Positions 1 through 18,239 of a stretch of DNA of 64,000 bases are shown in pieces. The stretch's first letter is position 1; each line of letters starts with the position of its first letter. Location: assembly GCA_004352715.1 (NCBI GenBank), contig SCFE01000059.1, positions 735,048 to 799,047 of the forward strand. The letters run 5' to 3'. The DNA comes from Hofstenia miamia. Its lineage: Eukaryota; Xenacoelomorpha; Acoela. The notes below the pieces were generated by a model. That model had not been told where the DNA came from, did not search any database, and saw only the letters and a list, made by a program, of their open reading frames with translations. Made by a program: the position numbers and the translations under genes.

Positions 1-1608
1 TGAGAGCTGAAATTTTCTTGCTTCGAGTCTTCTTTCCCAATAACGGGCATTAATGTTTCAAAATATTGAAATATTATTCCCGATTTTCATCTGAGCCTAG
101 TTGAAATCATAATTTATTGAAAAACACAAGTTTACATAAAATTTTAGTGGAATATTTCTCCCAATATACTCAAATCGGTTTTGAACAAATTAAGGAAACA
201 CATGTCTGTATAAATAAGTAAATCTTATTCCGGAATATTGATAGACAGCAAATTGAAATCTGATTATTTCCTTTCTTTAAAATTAAAAAAAATTGCTGGG
301 GTGTAAATATTTATTCAATCGTGGACACGTAGGGGGATCATTTCATGCTGAATTAATATACGACATTGTTTTAGATTAGCGTTTTTTTGTATTTACAAAT
401 TATCAATGCTCAAATTAAGTCATCGTTAACAAAAATGTATAATTAGCCACAAAGATGGCTAAATCTTATTGAAAATCATCAATCAATGAACAGGCATTCC
501 TCATCTTAAAAAGTTTTGTTTCCACATTATTCTATTCAGTATCAAGATTGTGTTTAACACACAAATGCATCAAAGAAACTATTCCACTCTGTATCCAATT
601 CGAACAACGAAAAATGATATTTTTCGTAAGATTAACCTTCAGTACTCATTTACATTTCATTGTTGCTCATAATGGAACAATCTGAATTTTGCTATAAGAA
701 CCAAGAAAACCATAAGCATTTTAGAAGAATTATTAAGGTTTATTCCTTGAAAGTGCAGTCACAATTGGTCATGCACAATCAATCAAATTCATGAAAGTAG
801 TTTTTTAAATATCCTGCGTTGTTACTTTTCAATTGTTTATACATAATGAAGTGTGTATCTACAGCCGTCGCCATAATTTATCAAGCACATCTAAATTTAC
901 TGATATTTTTTACTACGAGATATAAAAAGAAATTAATTATCAGCCAGAAATCTACAACTGATTTATGGCCAAGGGAAATTTATGAATTTCAGCTAGAAGA
1001 TCAGGTTGTATCATAGAAGATTAAAAAATCTCATTGATCGTGCATGATCTGTAAATGGCTTGCACGTGAACTTGCTTGCCATTTGTGGCCTTCTACTGCA
1101 TTTCAAATGGATTAAGTCGCTGGGGTCTTAAAAACAGAGAGTTCTACCTCATAAATTGTATTTGCCGATGTTGAATTAGTGCTTTTAAAATGTGGCACCA
1201 TACTGTTGTGTAAAGCGAGGACATTTACCCCTCAGAGTCAGTAAAACGTTTGCTGGTATTATTGAAATTGTCACAAATACCTGACAGAAATCCATTTATA
1301 TATGCTAAAGGTATACTGGATATTCCACCTAAGCAAAATTTTTATAGTCTGTTGGTTAAAAATTCACTTGTCTGCAATACTATGTTTGCATACATCTAGG
1401 TATCAATTGTGTTTAAAATGTGTTGATGGGTAGTAAATTTTGCCCATATTAACTTGATGAATTGTTTTTAAAATGTAGAGCAATAAATTTGGTTATAATT
1501 TTTGACGAAATAACAGAGTGAGCTTCAAAAATTGAACTGCTATATTTAAAAGAAGATTTATAAATGAAAAGTTGTTCATATTTAATCTTTTAATGATGAT
1601 TTCTTTAG
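1..1608 (+). other. BACE-like intron, left part
   Basis: AT-rich sequence upstream of the first recognised BACE-like exon. Short open frames (for example 819-1016) show no family similarity or splice context. I found no further BACE exon here. Confidence 0.6.
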
Positions 1609-6522
<4,914 letters not shown>

Positions 6523-6565
6523 AATATTTGTGGGTTGTTGTGTTAAATATTTTCTTGTCAAAGCC

Positions 6566-6571
6566 AATAAA
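6566..6571 (+). terminator. polyadenylation signal AATAAA for BACE-like gene
   Basis: A canonical AATAAA lies 44 bases after the BACE-like stop codon, followed by AT-rich sequence. It is the first good signal downstream and would give a short 3' UTR. Confidence 0.6.
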
Positions 6572-6637
6572 TTATATTATAAATCTTTTAAAACTTGTAT
6601 AGCTAATTTACATATTGTAGTGACAACATTTAATACA

Positions 6638-6925
6638 GGGGTCGGGTCAAATTTATGCCAGGTCGGGTTAAATGATTTTTCTTTAAATCGGGTCATGTCA
6701 GGTAATCAATAACATTGACTTAATTGTTCGTTACATGTATAGGTTTTAGCACTATATTGAACAATTGAAAGGTGCGTTACATGTAACTGTTTTGTTGCCT
6801 GACCACCAATGCATAGCAAATAATTAGTTTTGGCTTGCTAGTTTTGTCTGAAAACACATAATTTTGTTGTTTTGGTGCAGTCGAGTCAAATTTATGAAGG
6901 CGAATCGGGTCGGGTCCAAAAAGTT
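6638..6925. repeat. GGGTCGGGTC motif-rich repeat
   Basis: GGGTCGGGTC-type motifs occur near both ends (about 6641-6675 and 6878-6918), and a similar stretch gtcgagtcaaatttatg recurs as a direct copy of gtcgggtcaaatttatg. A related tract lies at 54220-54275. It abuts a LINE relic, so it probably inserted there. No clear target duplication was found. Confidence 0.4.
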
Positions 6926-6929
6926 TGAC

Positions 6930-7136
6930 CCGTCTTTCATACAGTGGCTTCATATTTAGTATATTGCAAGCTTCCATGTGATCGCAGTTAGGCATCATAA
7001 TTTTCATAGCTCTTTTCTATACTCGTTCAATTTTTCTTCCTTGGCCCATAGTTAGAGCATGATTCAATACAGGCGAAGAATATTCTAAGACAGGCCGAAT
7101 TATAGTAGTTTATATCACAGCAATTTCTGCGTTAGC
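6930..7136 (-). mobile_element. LINE reverse-transcriptase relic
   Basis: On the minus strand the frame reads TTIIRPVLEYSSPVLNHALT, then KIERV, a stop, KRAMKIM and KPLYERRVKL. This is the typical 3' part of a non-LTR retrotransposon reverse transcriptase (Y..IRP.LEY...W, then IE..QKRA, then L..RR). Two in-frame stops show it is dead. It runs into GGGTCGGGTC repeat sequence at its 3' side. Confidence 0.7.
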
Positions 7137-7139
7137 AAT

Positions 7140-8625
7140 GTCGAAAAGTTTTCAAATATCATCTCAGGTTATACGATAAATGATCGTTAATTAAGTAATT
7201 CGGTGAAAAATATAGTGGAATTTCTGTGTGTTGACTAGTTATTTTAAGTGCAAATAGGAGATGCTGAGTTCTGCCCACTGCAAATAAACACAATTAAGGG
7301 GCCCACCTGAAAAAAATATTAATGCCACATGATGTATAATTAGTAAAGCATCATATTGTCACGAAAAAGTCAAATTTGAAAATTTAGTGAATAACTGTGT
7401 TTTGCCAGATGACAGCAGAATTGATAGTTGAAGTATCTTGGCGCAATTGATCACTAATATAATTATTTCCATATTGTAGCAGCTTTAATTATTTGGTAAA
7501 CCTTAATTATTAGAAATGGCAAAAACATCCATTAATTAGGTATCTATTGCGGGAACAACATCACCATTCCAAGATAATCAACCTAAAAATTTTTAGAGAC
7601 ATTTGGTTTTGAAAAATGTCAGAAAATGAATTTCTTTCAAATCAAAATTTTTAGATTGAATTAATTCATAAATGTAATTTTCCACCAACATAATTTATTG
7701 ACAATTAAAATCAGTAATCCTACAGTCAATTACCTGCCCCCCCCACCTCCCCCACCTTTAAGTGATAAGGTAATGTCTCCAAAATTAGAAATATTTAGCA
7801 TTTTAACAGTATTCTGTGTAATATTTACTTTGAGGAAACTATTTGATTTATGGAAAATAATGTTTGTAGCTTTTTGCCATTATAACGACATCCTGAAAGA
7901 AAAGTAAGCTTTGTGCGTTGATACTATGAATTTATTAAGGCATTAAAATATGAAATACATTCCGTTTAAAGCAAGATAGTGTCTTAGAAATAAAAAATTC
8001 CCTTTAATGGAAGAGCAGACATTATCTCATTAATTCCGAGAAATCTGGCAGAAATGTCAATTAGAAAACAGACAATGCTGTAATTGAAATTTACAAATTA
8101 GAATGTTAAAGCATTACGAGGATTGTATCTAAAATTCATTTAACATGTCGTTGAGTTACCTTTTATCTAACAATTGCTTGATAATTTGATGCGCCATGAC
8201 ATTGGAGTAGTCTAGTATATTCAAGTATTTAGCAACATGTTCATGCTGGATCACAGCAAGTAAGCATTCGGAATTTTCAGGACTGGACTAGACTGAACTG
8301 ATACATTTAAAGACAAGGACCAATTCCAATTTTTGTGAGGACCATGGAAATATTAAATTCATGTTAGACTTTATATACTCAAAGATCTATATACGTGTAC
8401 ATACATATATTTGGCGCTTTGTAAGTAATAGTTATTGTTCATGTTTGGTATTTTACATATAAATTTGCAAACACTCTCTCTAGAAATAATTTGCAATTCT
8501 GGCTCCACAGCTTTCAAGAAATCGTTATCAAAGATTAATTTGGGAAGGAAGGCCAATTCATTGGGAGAAAATTGAATTAGAGTAATCAAAAGGAACAATT
8601 GGTGGATCAAATATTCGGTGTAGGT
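7140..8625. other. intergenic AT-rich DNA
   Basis: No gene recognised. It contains a C-rich tract around 7737-7756. The open frames at 7698-7907 and 8371-8637 have no recognisable domain. Confidence 0.5.
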
Positions 8626-9139
8626 CAGACTTGGCAACGAGACGAGCTTCTAACGAGCCGAGCTGAGCCGAGCCGAGCCAAGCCGAGGTTGAGCACAGCA
8701 TTTGATATACAACGAGCCCAAAACGAGCCTATTTTAGGCAAAGCAAGTTTATAGTTCTGCTTGTTAATTTGATTATGGAGATTTTTCTTATTTTTTGCAG
8801 TTACTATGCCTTTGCTATAATCTTATTTAAGAAATGTTTATTAAATAATAGGAAGAGCTATATAAAAAATTCTTTGAGCACATGATTTTTAAAACAATAN
8901 NNNNNNNNNNNNNNNNNNNNNNNNNNNNTTTCTATAATCTTATTTAAGAAATGTTTATTAAATAATAGGAAGAGCTATATAAAAAATTCTTTGAGCACAT
9001 GATTTTTAAAACAATACCGAGCTAAAACGAGCCTCATTCAAAGATCTTATGTGGCGAGCCGAGCCGAGCCGAACTTACACAAAATTTAAACGAGCTAAGC
9101 CGAGCCGAGCTTGGAAATGTCGTCTCGTTGACAAGTCTG
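8626..9139. mobile_element. hAT-like element with GAGCC motif arrays
   Basis: The left end CAGACTTGGCAACGAGACGA and the inverted right end CAGACTTGTCAACGAGACGA are nearly identical terminal repeats. Flanking 8-mers gtgtaggt and gtccaggt match at 6 of 8 positions. Iterated GAGCCGAGCC motifs sit just inside both ends (8650-8690 and 9050-9112). An N gap (8900-8928) lies inside, with about 85 bases duplicated on both sides, so the internal length is uncertain. A sister copy is at 48483-48786. Confidence 0.7.
8815..9016. other. assembly gap flanked by direct duplicate
   Basis: Bases 8815-8899 and 8932-9016 are essentially the same sequence on either side of an N run (8900-8928). This is the signature of unmerged contig ends rather than a biological tandem repeat. 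Confidence 0.75.
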
Positions 9140-9300
9140 GTCCAGGTCATCTGATAATCTTCGTGCCGTAAATAGTAAGCAAATTGTTTAAGTATGCAGA
9201 TGACTCCAATGATACCATTCCTTGTCAAAGATTCCATGCAAAATTTAACAGTACTAGAAGAATATAATCACATTTAAACATTAATATAAAATTCCAATTT

Positions 9301-9763
9301 TAAAACCAATACTAAGAAAAGCAAGTACATTTGATTTTCTTTAAAATATCATCCGCTTTGCTCTTGTGATCAAAATGGACTTCCATTTGAATTAGTGAAA
9401 TCTGTAAAAATTCTTGGAGTTTACTTCGATAATAATTGCAAATTTACATCGCATGATGAACAATTATTATCAAGGTTGAACAGTCTTACATATATATTTA
9501 AAGATCTCATCATTACAAAAGTACCAATAAAAGATCAAAGTACAGCATTTGCATCACTTGCTATAAGTAAAATTAGATATGCTCTACCGGCATATGGCAG
9601 TGATAATAATTTCTTAAGGAATATAAATAATTATCTAATGAAGTTCTACAATAAAGGTTATACATCAAAACTTTATTCCTCAAAAAATTTGTTAAAGAAA
9701 ATAGATAAAAAATTGATAAACAAAATTATTAAGAATAAACAGCATCCATTATACACTTATTAA
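9301..9763 (+). pseudogene. LINE reverse-transcriptase 3' fragment
   Basis: The frame reads FELVKSVKILGVYFDNNCKF, then FASLAISKIRYALPAYG, then KQHPLYTY. This is the connection and thumb region of a CR1- or Jockey-like non-LTR reverse transcriptase, whose usual landmarks are KILGV.fD..L.F..H and kIrYalpaYG. Upstream, KTNTKKSKYI is followed by a stop (TGA) at about 9334, in the same frame. The catalytic YADD region is absent, so this is a truncated dead copy. The open part 9395-9763 is not a gene in its own right. Confidence 0.75.
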
Positions 9764-11842
9764 GAACTGAGACATCTAATAGAAAGATTTTAAGCCAAAA
9801 GATTTAAAATGATTAAATTACAAGATTATCCCCAACAAATGGCACGCCTATCAGTATTTCAATTAAAGAAATTTTCAGATTTAAATGTTTACAATATATG
9901 TGTACTTAATTATATTTACATAATATTGAAGAAATTGAAAGAAAGGGACGCCCAATGTGTAGTAGGCCACCACTGTTCAATTCTTTTCAGAAATGCAACT
10001 TTGTAAATTTCAAACATGTTCAAACGCCCAAGTTTAAAGGCATGGAACTGCTCTGAATATTTCTACTAATTATTTTGAAATAAGGATAATGATATTGTAG
10101 TTCTTAATAGGCATTAACCTAGCTGACATGTGGCAGGAGGTGCTTGAGCCCCTTGATAGGACTCCTGAATTTTATGGGTCCACCCCTTACCAAAATACTA
10201 GTATTAATATACGAACATATAGTACATGACCAAGTGCAGATTGCTGCATATTAATACTCATATAAATAATAGAGCATTGTATATGCCAATATATTTTATA
10301 ATCAATTGGAATGAAATTTTAAAGAAAACAACTTTAATCTGTTAGGAGCAATATATTTTTTAATTTTTATATAATTTTGCAAAAGTTTTCTTAAGAAAGC
10401 TTAAGAAGTGGAGAGGTACATGTGTTTCATAAAAAATATTGATTTGTTTGTATCAATTTCCCATAAAGTTCTAATTATATGAGATAAGAAATTTTTCAAC
10501 CCTAAATTTCATTTCTAAAACAATATGTTAAATTAAATGAACGCTTTCAAAAGCTTCATGCTTAGATAAAAACTAATAGTTTTCACCACACAGCATCTAC
10601 ATTATCCAATAACCTAGATAATGAAATTATAATCGATATATATTACAAGAAATTCAGAGAAAAATTGCACACATTCCGCTTTTATAGACAATGCATACTT
10701 AGCGACAATAACACACTACACTTTTTCAAAAATTCTGTTTAGCGCTAGAAACCACGCATATATGCACTCACACACATATTTATATTACTTATATTTTTTA
10801 TTATTTTGGTAAATACATGTAGCTGGTAGTTTGTAGTTTTGAATTTGTTTTATACAGCAATAAAATTGATTTGACTCTTAATTCGTTACAAATCAGTTTG
10901 GACTATGCAGTAGAAATATAAACATTTATAGACTTCCGATAGAGCTTCTATGTGCTATCAATGCAACTTTCTCTATAGAAGAAGAAAAAAAACTATTCAG
11001 AAATTGTTTGGAAAATTGCTTGTTAATTACCCAGATAAATATTTTCGTGAGAAACTTCTTAGATCATTAATATTTTTAAATTCAATCAAAAATGATACGC
11101 ATGAATAAATGAGTTCATCAATAAATCTCGGTACATAAGGTTTACTGTGATTTATATCAGATTAATTAAAAATGGTATTCAATCGCATCTCAGTTTTGTG
11201 AAGATTTCCGAAATTGTTTAGAATCCAAAAAAATTTAATAATCGCAATCTAAGCCCTTGAAATATTGTGCTTGCAATTGAAAATAATGACATATTTTAAG
11301 TACTTATTTATTTTTATTGGAATAATGAATTACTTTAATTCGGTTCAGCTTCGGATCCAAAACTCAATAATTTTTAAAAATTACGATTTGGGTATTTCTT
11401 CAAATCCTCAGCAATTACTCTTATGTACTTTGAAAAGCTCAAAGGTGATCGCCTAGGTGATCGTTGTGGGCTCTGCCCCACAGACTTCTGTACAATTTCT
11501 ACAATTGCTGTGTGCAAGTTCTGGGTTGTCTAGCATTACACGAAATATTTCTTGCTACGAAATATTTTTGTCGCGCGATGGCGTACGAAAATTGATTTTG
11601 CGTGCTATCTTAATAAATGGCATAAAAAATATTTTTAGCGATTTCTCTAAATTGGTCTGAACTTTTTTGACTTCATATAATTAATGTGAAAACCTTGTAA
11701 ATTTCACAATTCTAACCTTGTTTTCAAGAGGTATGTTGATAAAAGTTCCTGATAGTGCCAAATGCCCCACACCCCAAATTTGCTCCCAATACAGCCCATT
11801 TTTGAAAATTCTTACCAATATGAGTGTCTACCCTAGAATGAT
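9764..11842. other. intergenic AT-rich DNA
   Basis: No gene recognised beyond the LINE tail. Open frames at 9809-10006, 11265-11456 and 11457-11660 are low-complexity or unrecognisable. Confidence 0.5.
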
Positions 11843-12231
11843 ACTAAATTCACATTGCATCAATTCATAATTCAGGCATGAAATGGATAAGGGCCATCAG
11901 ACTTGGTATCGTTGAAGACTACAATCCAATTCGAAAGATTATCAAGCATAGAGATGACAAATAATATCATTCAATCACAACAAATCCATTGTATCCGCTC
12001 TCCTGCTTTTTGAATATGAGGAAATCNNNNNNNNNNNNNNNNNNNNNACTAAATTCACATTGCATCAATTCATAATTCAGGCATGAAATGGATAAGGGCC
12101 ATCAGACTTGGTATCGTTGAAGACTACAATCCAATTCGAAAGATTATCAAGCATAGAGATGACAAATAATATCATTCAATCACAACAAATCCATTGTATC
12201 CGCTCTCCTGCTTTTTGAATATGAGGAAATC
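11843..12231. other. assembly gap flanked by direct duplicate
   Basis: Bases 11843-12026 recur at 12048-12231 with no difference that I see, separated by an N run (12027-12047). Most likely the same locus was assembled twice around the gap. Confidence 0.8.
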
Positions 12232-13281
12232 GCCTTCAGATGAGAGACTAAGAACACGCCCTTCTTCCCAACTTTCAACATTTCCCAACCGATTCCTCTG
12301 AAACCATAGTTATTGAAGTTTTAATTTTGATTCATTTGTATTGGAATAATCAATATAGTATATTATCAATATTATTCTTATTAATATTATAATTATTATT
12401 ACGGCTACGCTGAACGATTATAGAGGTGGACATAGATTTATACTGGCGGGTTGCGGGCTTCATAAAATTGCGCGGGTGTGCGCAGATGAGGAAAAATTTT
12501 CACTAAACATTGAATTACCATCTATTTTTTGTACGTGAGCATTTTTATCTCTGCTATAATTATTAAATACATGAGTTGTGCTTATTTTCAAAATAATTCT
12601 TATTAATGTCTAACATTATAAATAGCTTATACAATAAATATGCAGTTTTCTAAAAAAAACTTTGTTTCAAGTATTTTTGCGATTACTTTACTTTATCTTC
12701 CACTTTGACCACTGTGTAGATAAATCGTGATAAGTAAAATGGATTTGTCTCTTAGTCCCCAGTTTTTACCCTAAAGTCAAAACAATATCAAAATTGAACA
12801 CTTTTTGTGTCTAAATAGAGTCGCCTTAGTAATCACTAATCATGAGCAAGTTATTTCAAAGTTGTGCTGTCTATTTTGAAGCCTGAATACATGAAGAGTG
12901 GAAGCTTGCTTTATGAAATTGGTGATGAAATCGAAAAAGCACCATTGAATAATGTAATTTTTGTTTTGGATGCCTGTAATATGGAAAAAATCAATGTAAT
13001 CCAATTTGAACATCGTGAAAGTTCATCTTGAAAATGGATCAGCAATGCAAACTGAGGAAAATTCGTGCATAGCACCCATATTAACCCTTTGATGACAACA
13101 GCACTCTGGTGACCAATACATTTGAAATGACATTTTTTCAAATTGATTATCAAGTTTGTGAATTAACTAACGAAGATATGTTGAAGAACACCAGAATAAT
13201 TCATGGAAACATTGATCGTTTTTATTATGAACAATTTTAATAAATTTAATTTTGACAAACTTCATAAGTTCTAGGAAAGGG
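12232..13281. other. intergenic AT-rich DNA
   Basis: No gene recognised. The minus-strand open frame at 12911-13153 has no recognisable similarity. Confidence 0.5.
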
Positions 13282-13287
13282 TACAGT

Positions 13288-15095
13288 AGTAGTTAAGAAG
13301 AGCACGACCCCTTCCCAATGGGAGACCCTGAAGTTCTCATAACACCTGTGGCTATTTGCCACATTGAAGTGAAGTGATTTGATTGGACGCCATCTAGCGA
13401 CGAAATATTTTTGACAAAACTAAATTGAGCAAATTAATTTTTTAGGCAATTTTTTCAGACCAAAGTGAGAATTTTTGATTTTTAGGATTTAGGCAAACTG
13501 ATATTTTTGATGACAAATTTCACATATGGCGTGTTTGTTGTAGCAATGTTTTAAGGAAAACAATTCATAGATTGAAAACCCAGATATGATGTGTTATTTG
13601 CATTAGAGCGTGTTTCCAAGCGCGTTAATATTGATCAAAACAAATATGCAAGAGGTGGAAAACAATTTCTTTTGTAATTGTGTATAAATTGTAAAAGCAC
13701 ACATTACAAAACAACTCTGAGGGATAAAGTTCTTAAGCCATGTTTGTTGTAACAACGCTTATACATGCAACACTCTGCATTAAGGAAAATAATTCATAGA
13801 TGTAAAAGCCAACATTTGTATAGACGTATATTTCAACATGTATTAAAATTAATCAAAGATATAGTATGCAAGAGGTAGAAAACAGCAATTTCTTTAGCAA
13901 TTGTGTATAAATTTTACTAATGTAAAAGCGCACATTACACAACAACTCTGAGTGATAAAGTTCTTAAGCCATGTTTGTTGTAACAATGTTTAATCATACA
14001 ACAAGGAATATAATTGATAGAAGCAAAACTCGTTTCAATGTGGTGATATCCAAATGCAAAGTGGAGAAATATTCTGCTAAACTTAAGCACTATACTCGTG
14101 TGAAATAGACATACATTTTCAAAAACTAGATAGAAATATCCACCAAGCATATGAAATATACCATTGATAAATCAATAAATTGAAATGTCTGATATACAAG
14201 ACAAAGACATGTATAAACATTGTTACAACAAACATGGCTTAAGAATTTTACATTAGTAAAATTTATACACAATTGCAAAAGTAAAGAAATTGCTGTTTTC
14301 TACTTCTTGCATACTATATCTTTGATTAATTTTAATACATGTTGAAATATACGTCTATGCAAATGTTGGCTTTTACATCTATGAATTATTTTCCTTAATG
14401 CAGAGTGTTGCATGTATAAACATTGTTACAACAAACATGGCTTAAGAACTTTATCACTCAGAGTTGTTGTGTAATGTGTGCTTTTACAATTTATACACAA
14501 TTGCTAAAGAAATTGCTGTTTTCCACCTCTTGCATATTTGTTTTGATCAATATTAANNNNNNNNNNNNNNNNNNNNNNNNNNNNNNNNNNNNNNNNNNNN
14601 NNNNNTATTTTAGAGTGAAGATGGAAACTTGAAGATTGTACAATGCTGAACTTTGTCACTCAGAGTCATTGTGTAATGTATGCTTTTACAATTTATACAC
14701 AATTGCTAAAGAAATTGCTGTTTTCCACCTCTTGCATATTTGTTTTGATCAATATTAACGTGCTTGGAAACACGCTCTAATGCAAATAATACATCATATC
14801 TGGGTTTTCAATCTATGAATTGTTTTCCTTAAAACATTGCTACAACAAACACGCCTTAAGTGAAATTTGTCATCAAAAATATCAGTTTGCCTAAATTCTA
14901 AAAATTAAAAATTCTCACTTTGGTATGAACAAATTGTCTAAAAAACTAATTTGCTCAATTTAGTTTTGTCAAAAATATTTCGTCGCTAGATGGTGTCCAA
15001 TCAAATTACTTCACTTCCATGTGGCAAATAGCCACAGGTGTTATGAGAACTTCAGGGTGTCCCATTGGGAAGGGGTCGTGCTCTTCTTAACTACT
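13288..15095. mobile_element. foldback (long inverted-repeat) DNA transposon
   Basis: The two halves are inverted copies over hundreds of bases. Both ends start AGTAGTTAAGAAGAGCACGA reading inward, and the exact 6-base duplication TACAGT flanks them (13282-13287 and 15096-15101). Inner segments, such as the one with TTCTTAAGCCATGTTTGTTG, also repeat in both orientations, so internal arms are duplicated. An N gap (14557-14605) lies in the right half. No transposase was seen, so it is non-autonomous. The superfamily is not assignable from the termini alone. Confidence 0.8.
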
Positions 15096-15234
15096 TACAG
15101 TCACAACGAAGTATGCATTTTGATAAATATTTCACAAAACTTTACTTAACACTATGATTTATAAATGTAATTTGTTTGAGTACTTTATCAAATTTCGGTT
15201 TCAAGTGACCCTATCGTCTGTAAGGGTAAATATG

Positions 15235-16615
15235 CAGGCTTGTCCATTGAACAGATCTTTCTGTCCAATCCTATCCAATCCAATAGAAAAATTTTAGAAT
15301 TTTCCAATTGGAATCCAATTGAATTCCAATCTAAGTTTGAGTTTGCTAATCCACATTTTCTATACGACACACATGCCATTTTTTTCTATTAACATAATAT
15401 TTATTTGAGTATAATACATCTGTGTATCTGATAAAGCCTGAATTTCGCTGGTAGGAATAAAAAATGCAAAATTCTAAGAATTTTTGTACAGCAATGAGGC
15501 TAAAATACGAGATCCTATAGTCGATGAACATCACTCTCAATACTGGAAACCTCTCTGTTAATTTCCCTATTTGTTTGTTTCTATGTAAAGTTTCAGTTCT
15601 AATTATGCTCCTCTCTTAGAATCTTGCGGGAATACCTCCGCAGGATAAGGAGGAATTTTTGAACTGATTTTTTAAATTTCTGGGAGCAACGATTTAAAAT
15701 GTTTCATGCATTAATTTTTTATCTGCATTTTAAAAATTTTAAAACTCATTACTGCAAAGATGCATTTCTTAGAACTGAAGCATATTAAAAGATTACCTCA
15801 TCACTAAAATTCCAACCCGCTAAACCCAATGATTTTGAGAATTTTTACTCAAGTCTCGTAGTTGATGTAACATCTTTCTTTGAGTCAGAATATAAGAAAC
15901 ATATGCAAGATGCCACGGAAATTCAATGTGATGAAAAATTTGATCGCTCATCATATTGGAAGAATTGCACTTCCAAAAAACTTAGATAAGTAGTAAGAAC
16001 CTATTTAACCATATAAGTTTCAGAAATAGCTCCTGATCTAGCGCTTAGTTCAACTGGAAGTACGATTCCTGATTGACCCAAACACCTGCACTTTACCCAT
16101 TTGAGCGAACTCTGAGTTATCAGAAAATACAATATACAATACAGTACAGTTTAAAATCCAGCAATTCATATTTTATGTTTATGGGTTTTTTCTTGGGAGA
16201 TTTTCAGAATTCGGTGCTATGTTAATGGGTGACCCATGGGAGTTTCATCAAGTCATTGTCCTGCCACAAGGCTATTCCCTCCCTGGTGTTAGTGTAGCGA
16301 GATCCTTCAACCAATTGTATGACATTCCTCAGTAAATCATCGTCCTTTAGGAGGAAAAGTAGAATTCTTAAAAAAAGGAAAATATAATTTATTTAGTTTT
16401 TGCATACAATATATACTACAACTACTGATAATTTATTGTCATAAAATGGCGCCAACTATCTATTTGGAATGCTGCCTAATGTGAGATCACAAATATGCAA
16501 TGACAATCCAATTGGAATCCAATGAACAGCAAATTTTGCTTGTCCAACCAATTCCAATCCAATTACAATGTCCAATTGGAATCCAATTAGATTGAAATTC
16601 TAATGGACAAGCCTG
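15235..16615. mobile_element. hAT-like element with CCAATT motif arrays
   Basis: The ends CAGGCTTGTCCATTGAAC and, inverted, CAGGCTTGTCCATTAGAA are terminal inverted repeats. They are flanked by the perfect 8-base duplication TAAATATG (15227-15234 and 16616-16623), which is diagnostic of hAT-type insertion. Near both ends CCAATTGGAATCCAATT motifs are iterated (15258-15330 and 16505-16600). No transposase frame was recognised. The termini match those of the element at 57971-58627. Confidence 0.88.
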
Positions 16616-16955
16616 TAAATATGTCCGTCAAGTTTCAAGCTCAGATATTTCAACTATAGATTATCATATGAAGATCACACTAACAATGCATATACTATTG
16701 ATAACTTGATTGGCTGACAGATAATGGGAGTATTTCTATAATAAATCAACTACATGTATCCTTACAAACACTGCGCACTGGGATTTTTGTAATTTTATAT
16801 TCACAAGATATCGTATTTACAAAGTTTCTAAATATTACGTAAATATTTGAAATTAGGATGATATTAAATAGAATCCATTAATTGAAAAAAATGTGAAAAT
16901 ATATAAGTAAGAAACTTAACATATTTTGCCCTTCTCCACAATTGGGCCATCCGAC

Positions 16956-18239
16956 TAGGGATGGGATCCGGATAATGAATTGAATATGCCGGATACCGAA
17001 TAGTTCCGGATATTTTGACTGCTGGATAATATATTATTAGTAGGAAAACAAGAAATATGACTTTAAAAAAAACAAAATATGACCTTATTTTTGTTACGAA
17101 AATATGAAAGAATTTAGTTAAATATGCCCTAAATATGACCATCCATTTTTCAAAATGATTTAAGCAATACAAAACGTTTTTCTATTACTGAAAACAAGGT
17201 ATAAAACAAATACAAAATCTCTTACATAATAAAAAGTCAATCTTTTAGAGCAACTACTTCAGTAAATTATAATAACAGCACATAAATTTCCATATATTAT
17301 TGTCGTTAAGATTTCTTTTCTAGAAAAAGAGTTTTCTCAATATAGAGATACTTCTCTTAACTGCAGCAGATGTTTCTTGACATTTTCGTAATCTAGCATA
17401 TAATTCCGATTAAATGTCCATTACCCCTTCCTACCCTTATAGCAGTGAAACAGTTATTTTCTAAACGTGATTTGATATACGCGTTTATTTTACAGGTATC
17501 ATTTTCAAAATCAAGAGTAAGAGTAACAACAACATATGGTGGTATTTCAACTCTGTCAAACATTGAACAACTTTGATATTTTATGATAGCTGCCTTAATT
17601 AAAGCAATTAGATTGTCAGCCCTCATATATTTTGCTTGAATAAGCATGGCACAGTTCTGCAACATGTGTGCCTTGTAGAATCCATGAAATTAAAATGTAT
17701 ATACTTCCTTTAAAATTGAAATTGAATGAATATATATGTTTTAGTTTAAACGCTTTAAAGCAGTCACAATCCAGGATTAATTTTAAGGTTTTTTTTTAAA
17801 TTAATGAAACTATGGCAAAATATGATACACACCATACAAAAATATGCCATTTTATGATTTTATAGCTTCCTATTAAACTGCACCTCAGGTCTGAAAATCA
17901 TCTAATTTTAAGCAGACTGCAAAATAGACCAACAAAAAAATACGACTTTTATTACTTTGGTTGCCCAAATTATTAATGAAGAACAACCTCATTCCTTAAT
18001 TAATATCGAATTCTTGCGAATGAAAATAATTACATATTTTGACGCACATTAAATAGAATTCGTTCTGATATATCAGAAGAACTTCTTTTGTTGCATGACA
18101 ACTTTCATATTAGGGATAAAATATAATTTTTCCTTGAAAATTCGAATTTTAAATCAAGTTTTATCTCAGAATATGTTATCCGGTAAAATCTGGAAACAAG
18201 GTAATTTTTACCGGATACCAGATATCCGACACATCTCTA
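16956..18239. mobile_element. probable hAT-like element with CCGGATA motifs
   Basis: Left end TAGGGATGGGATCCGGATA and inverted right end TAGAGATGTGTCGGATA, with CCGGATA motifs clustered inside each end (16975-17035 and 18178-18230). The target duplication is not clear. No transposase was recognised; the open frames inside are AT-rich and unassigned. Confidence 0.5.
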
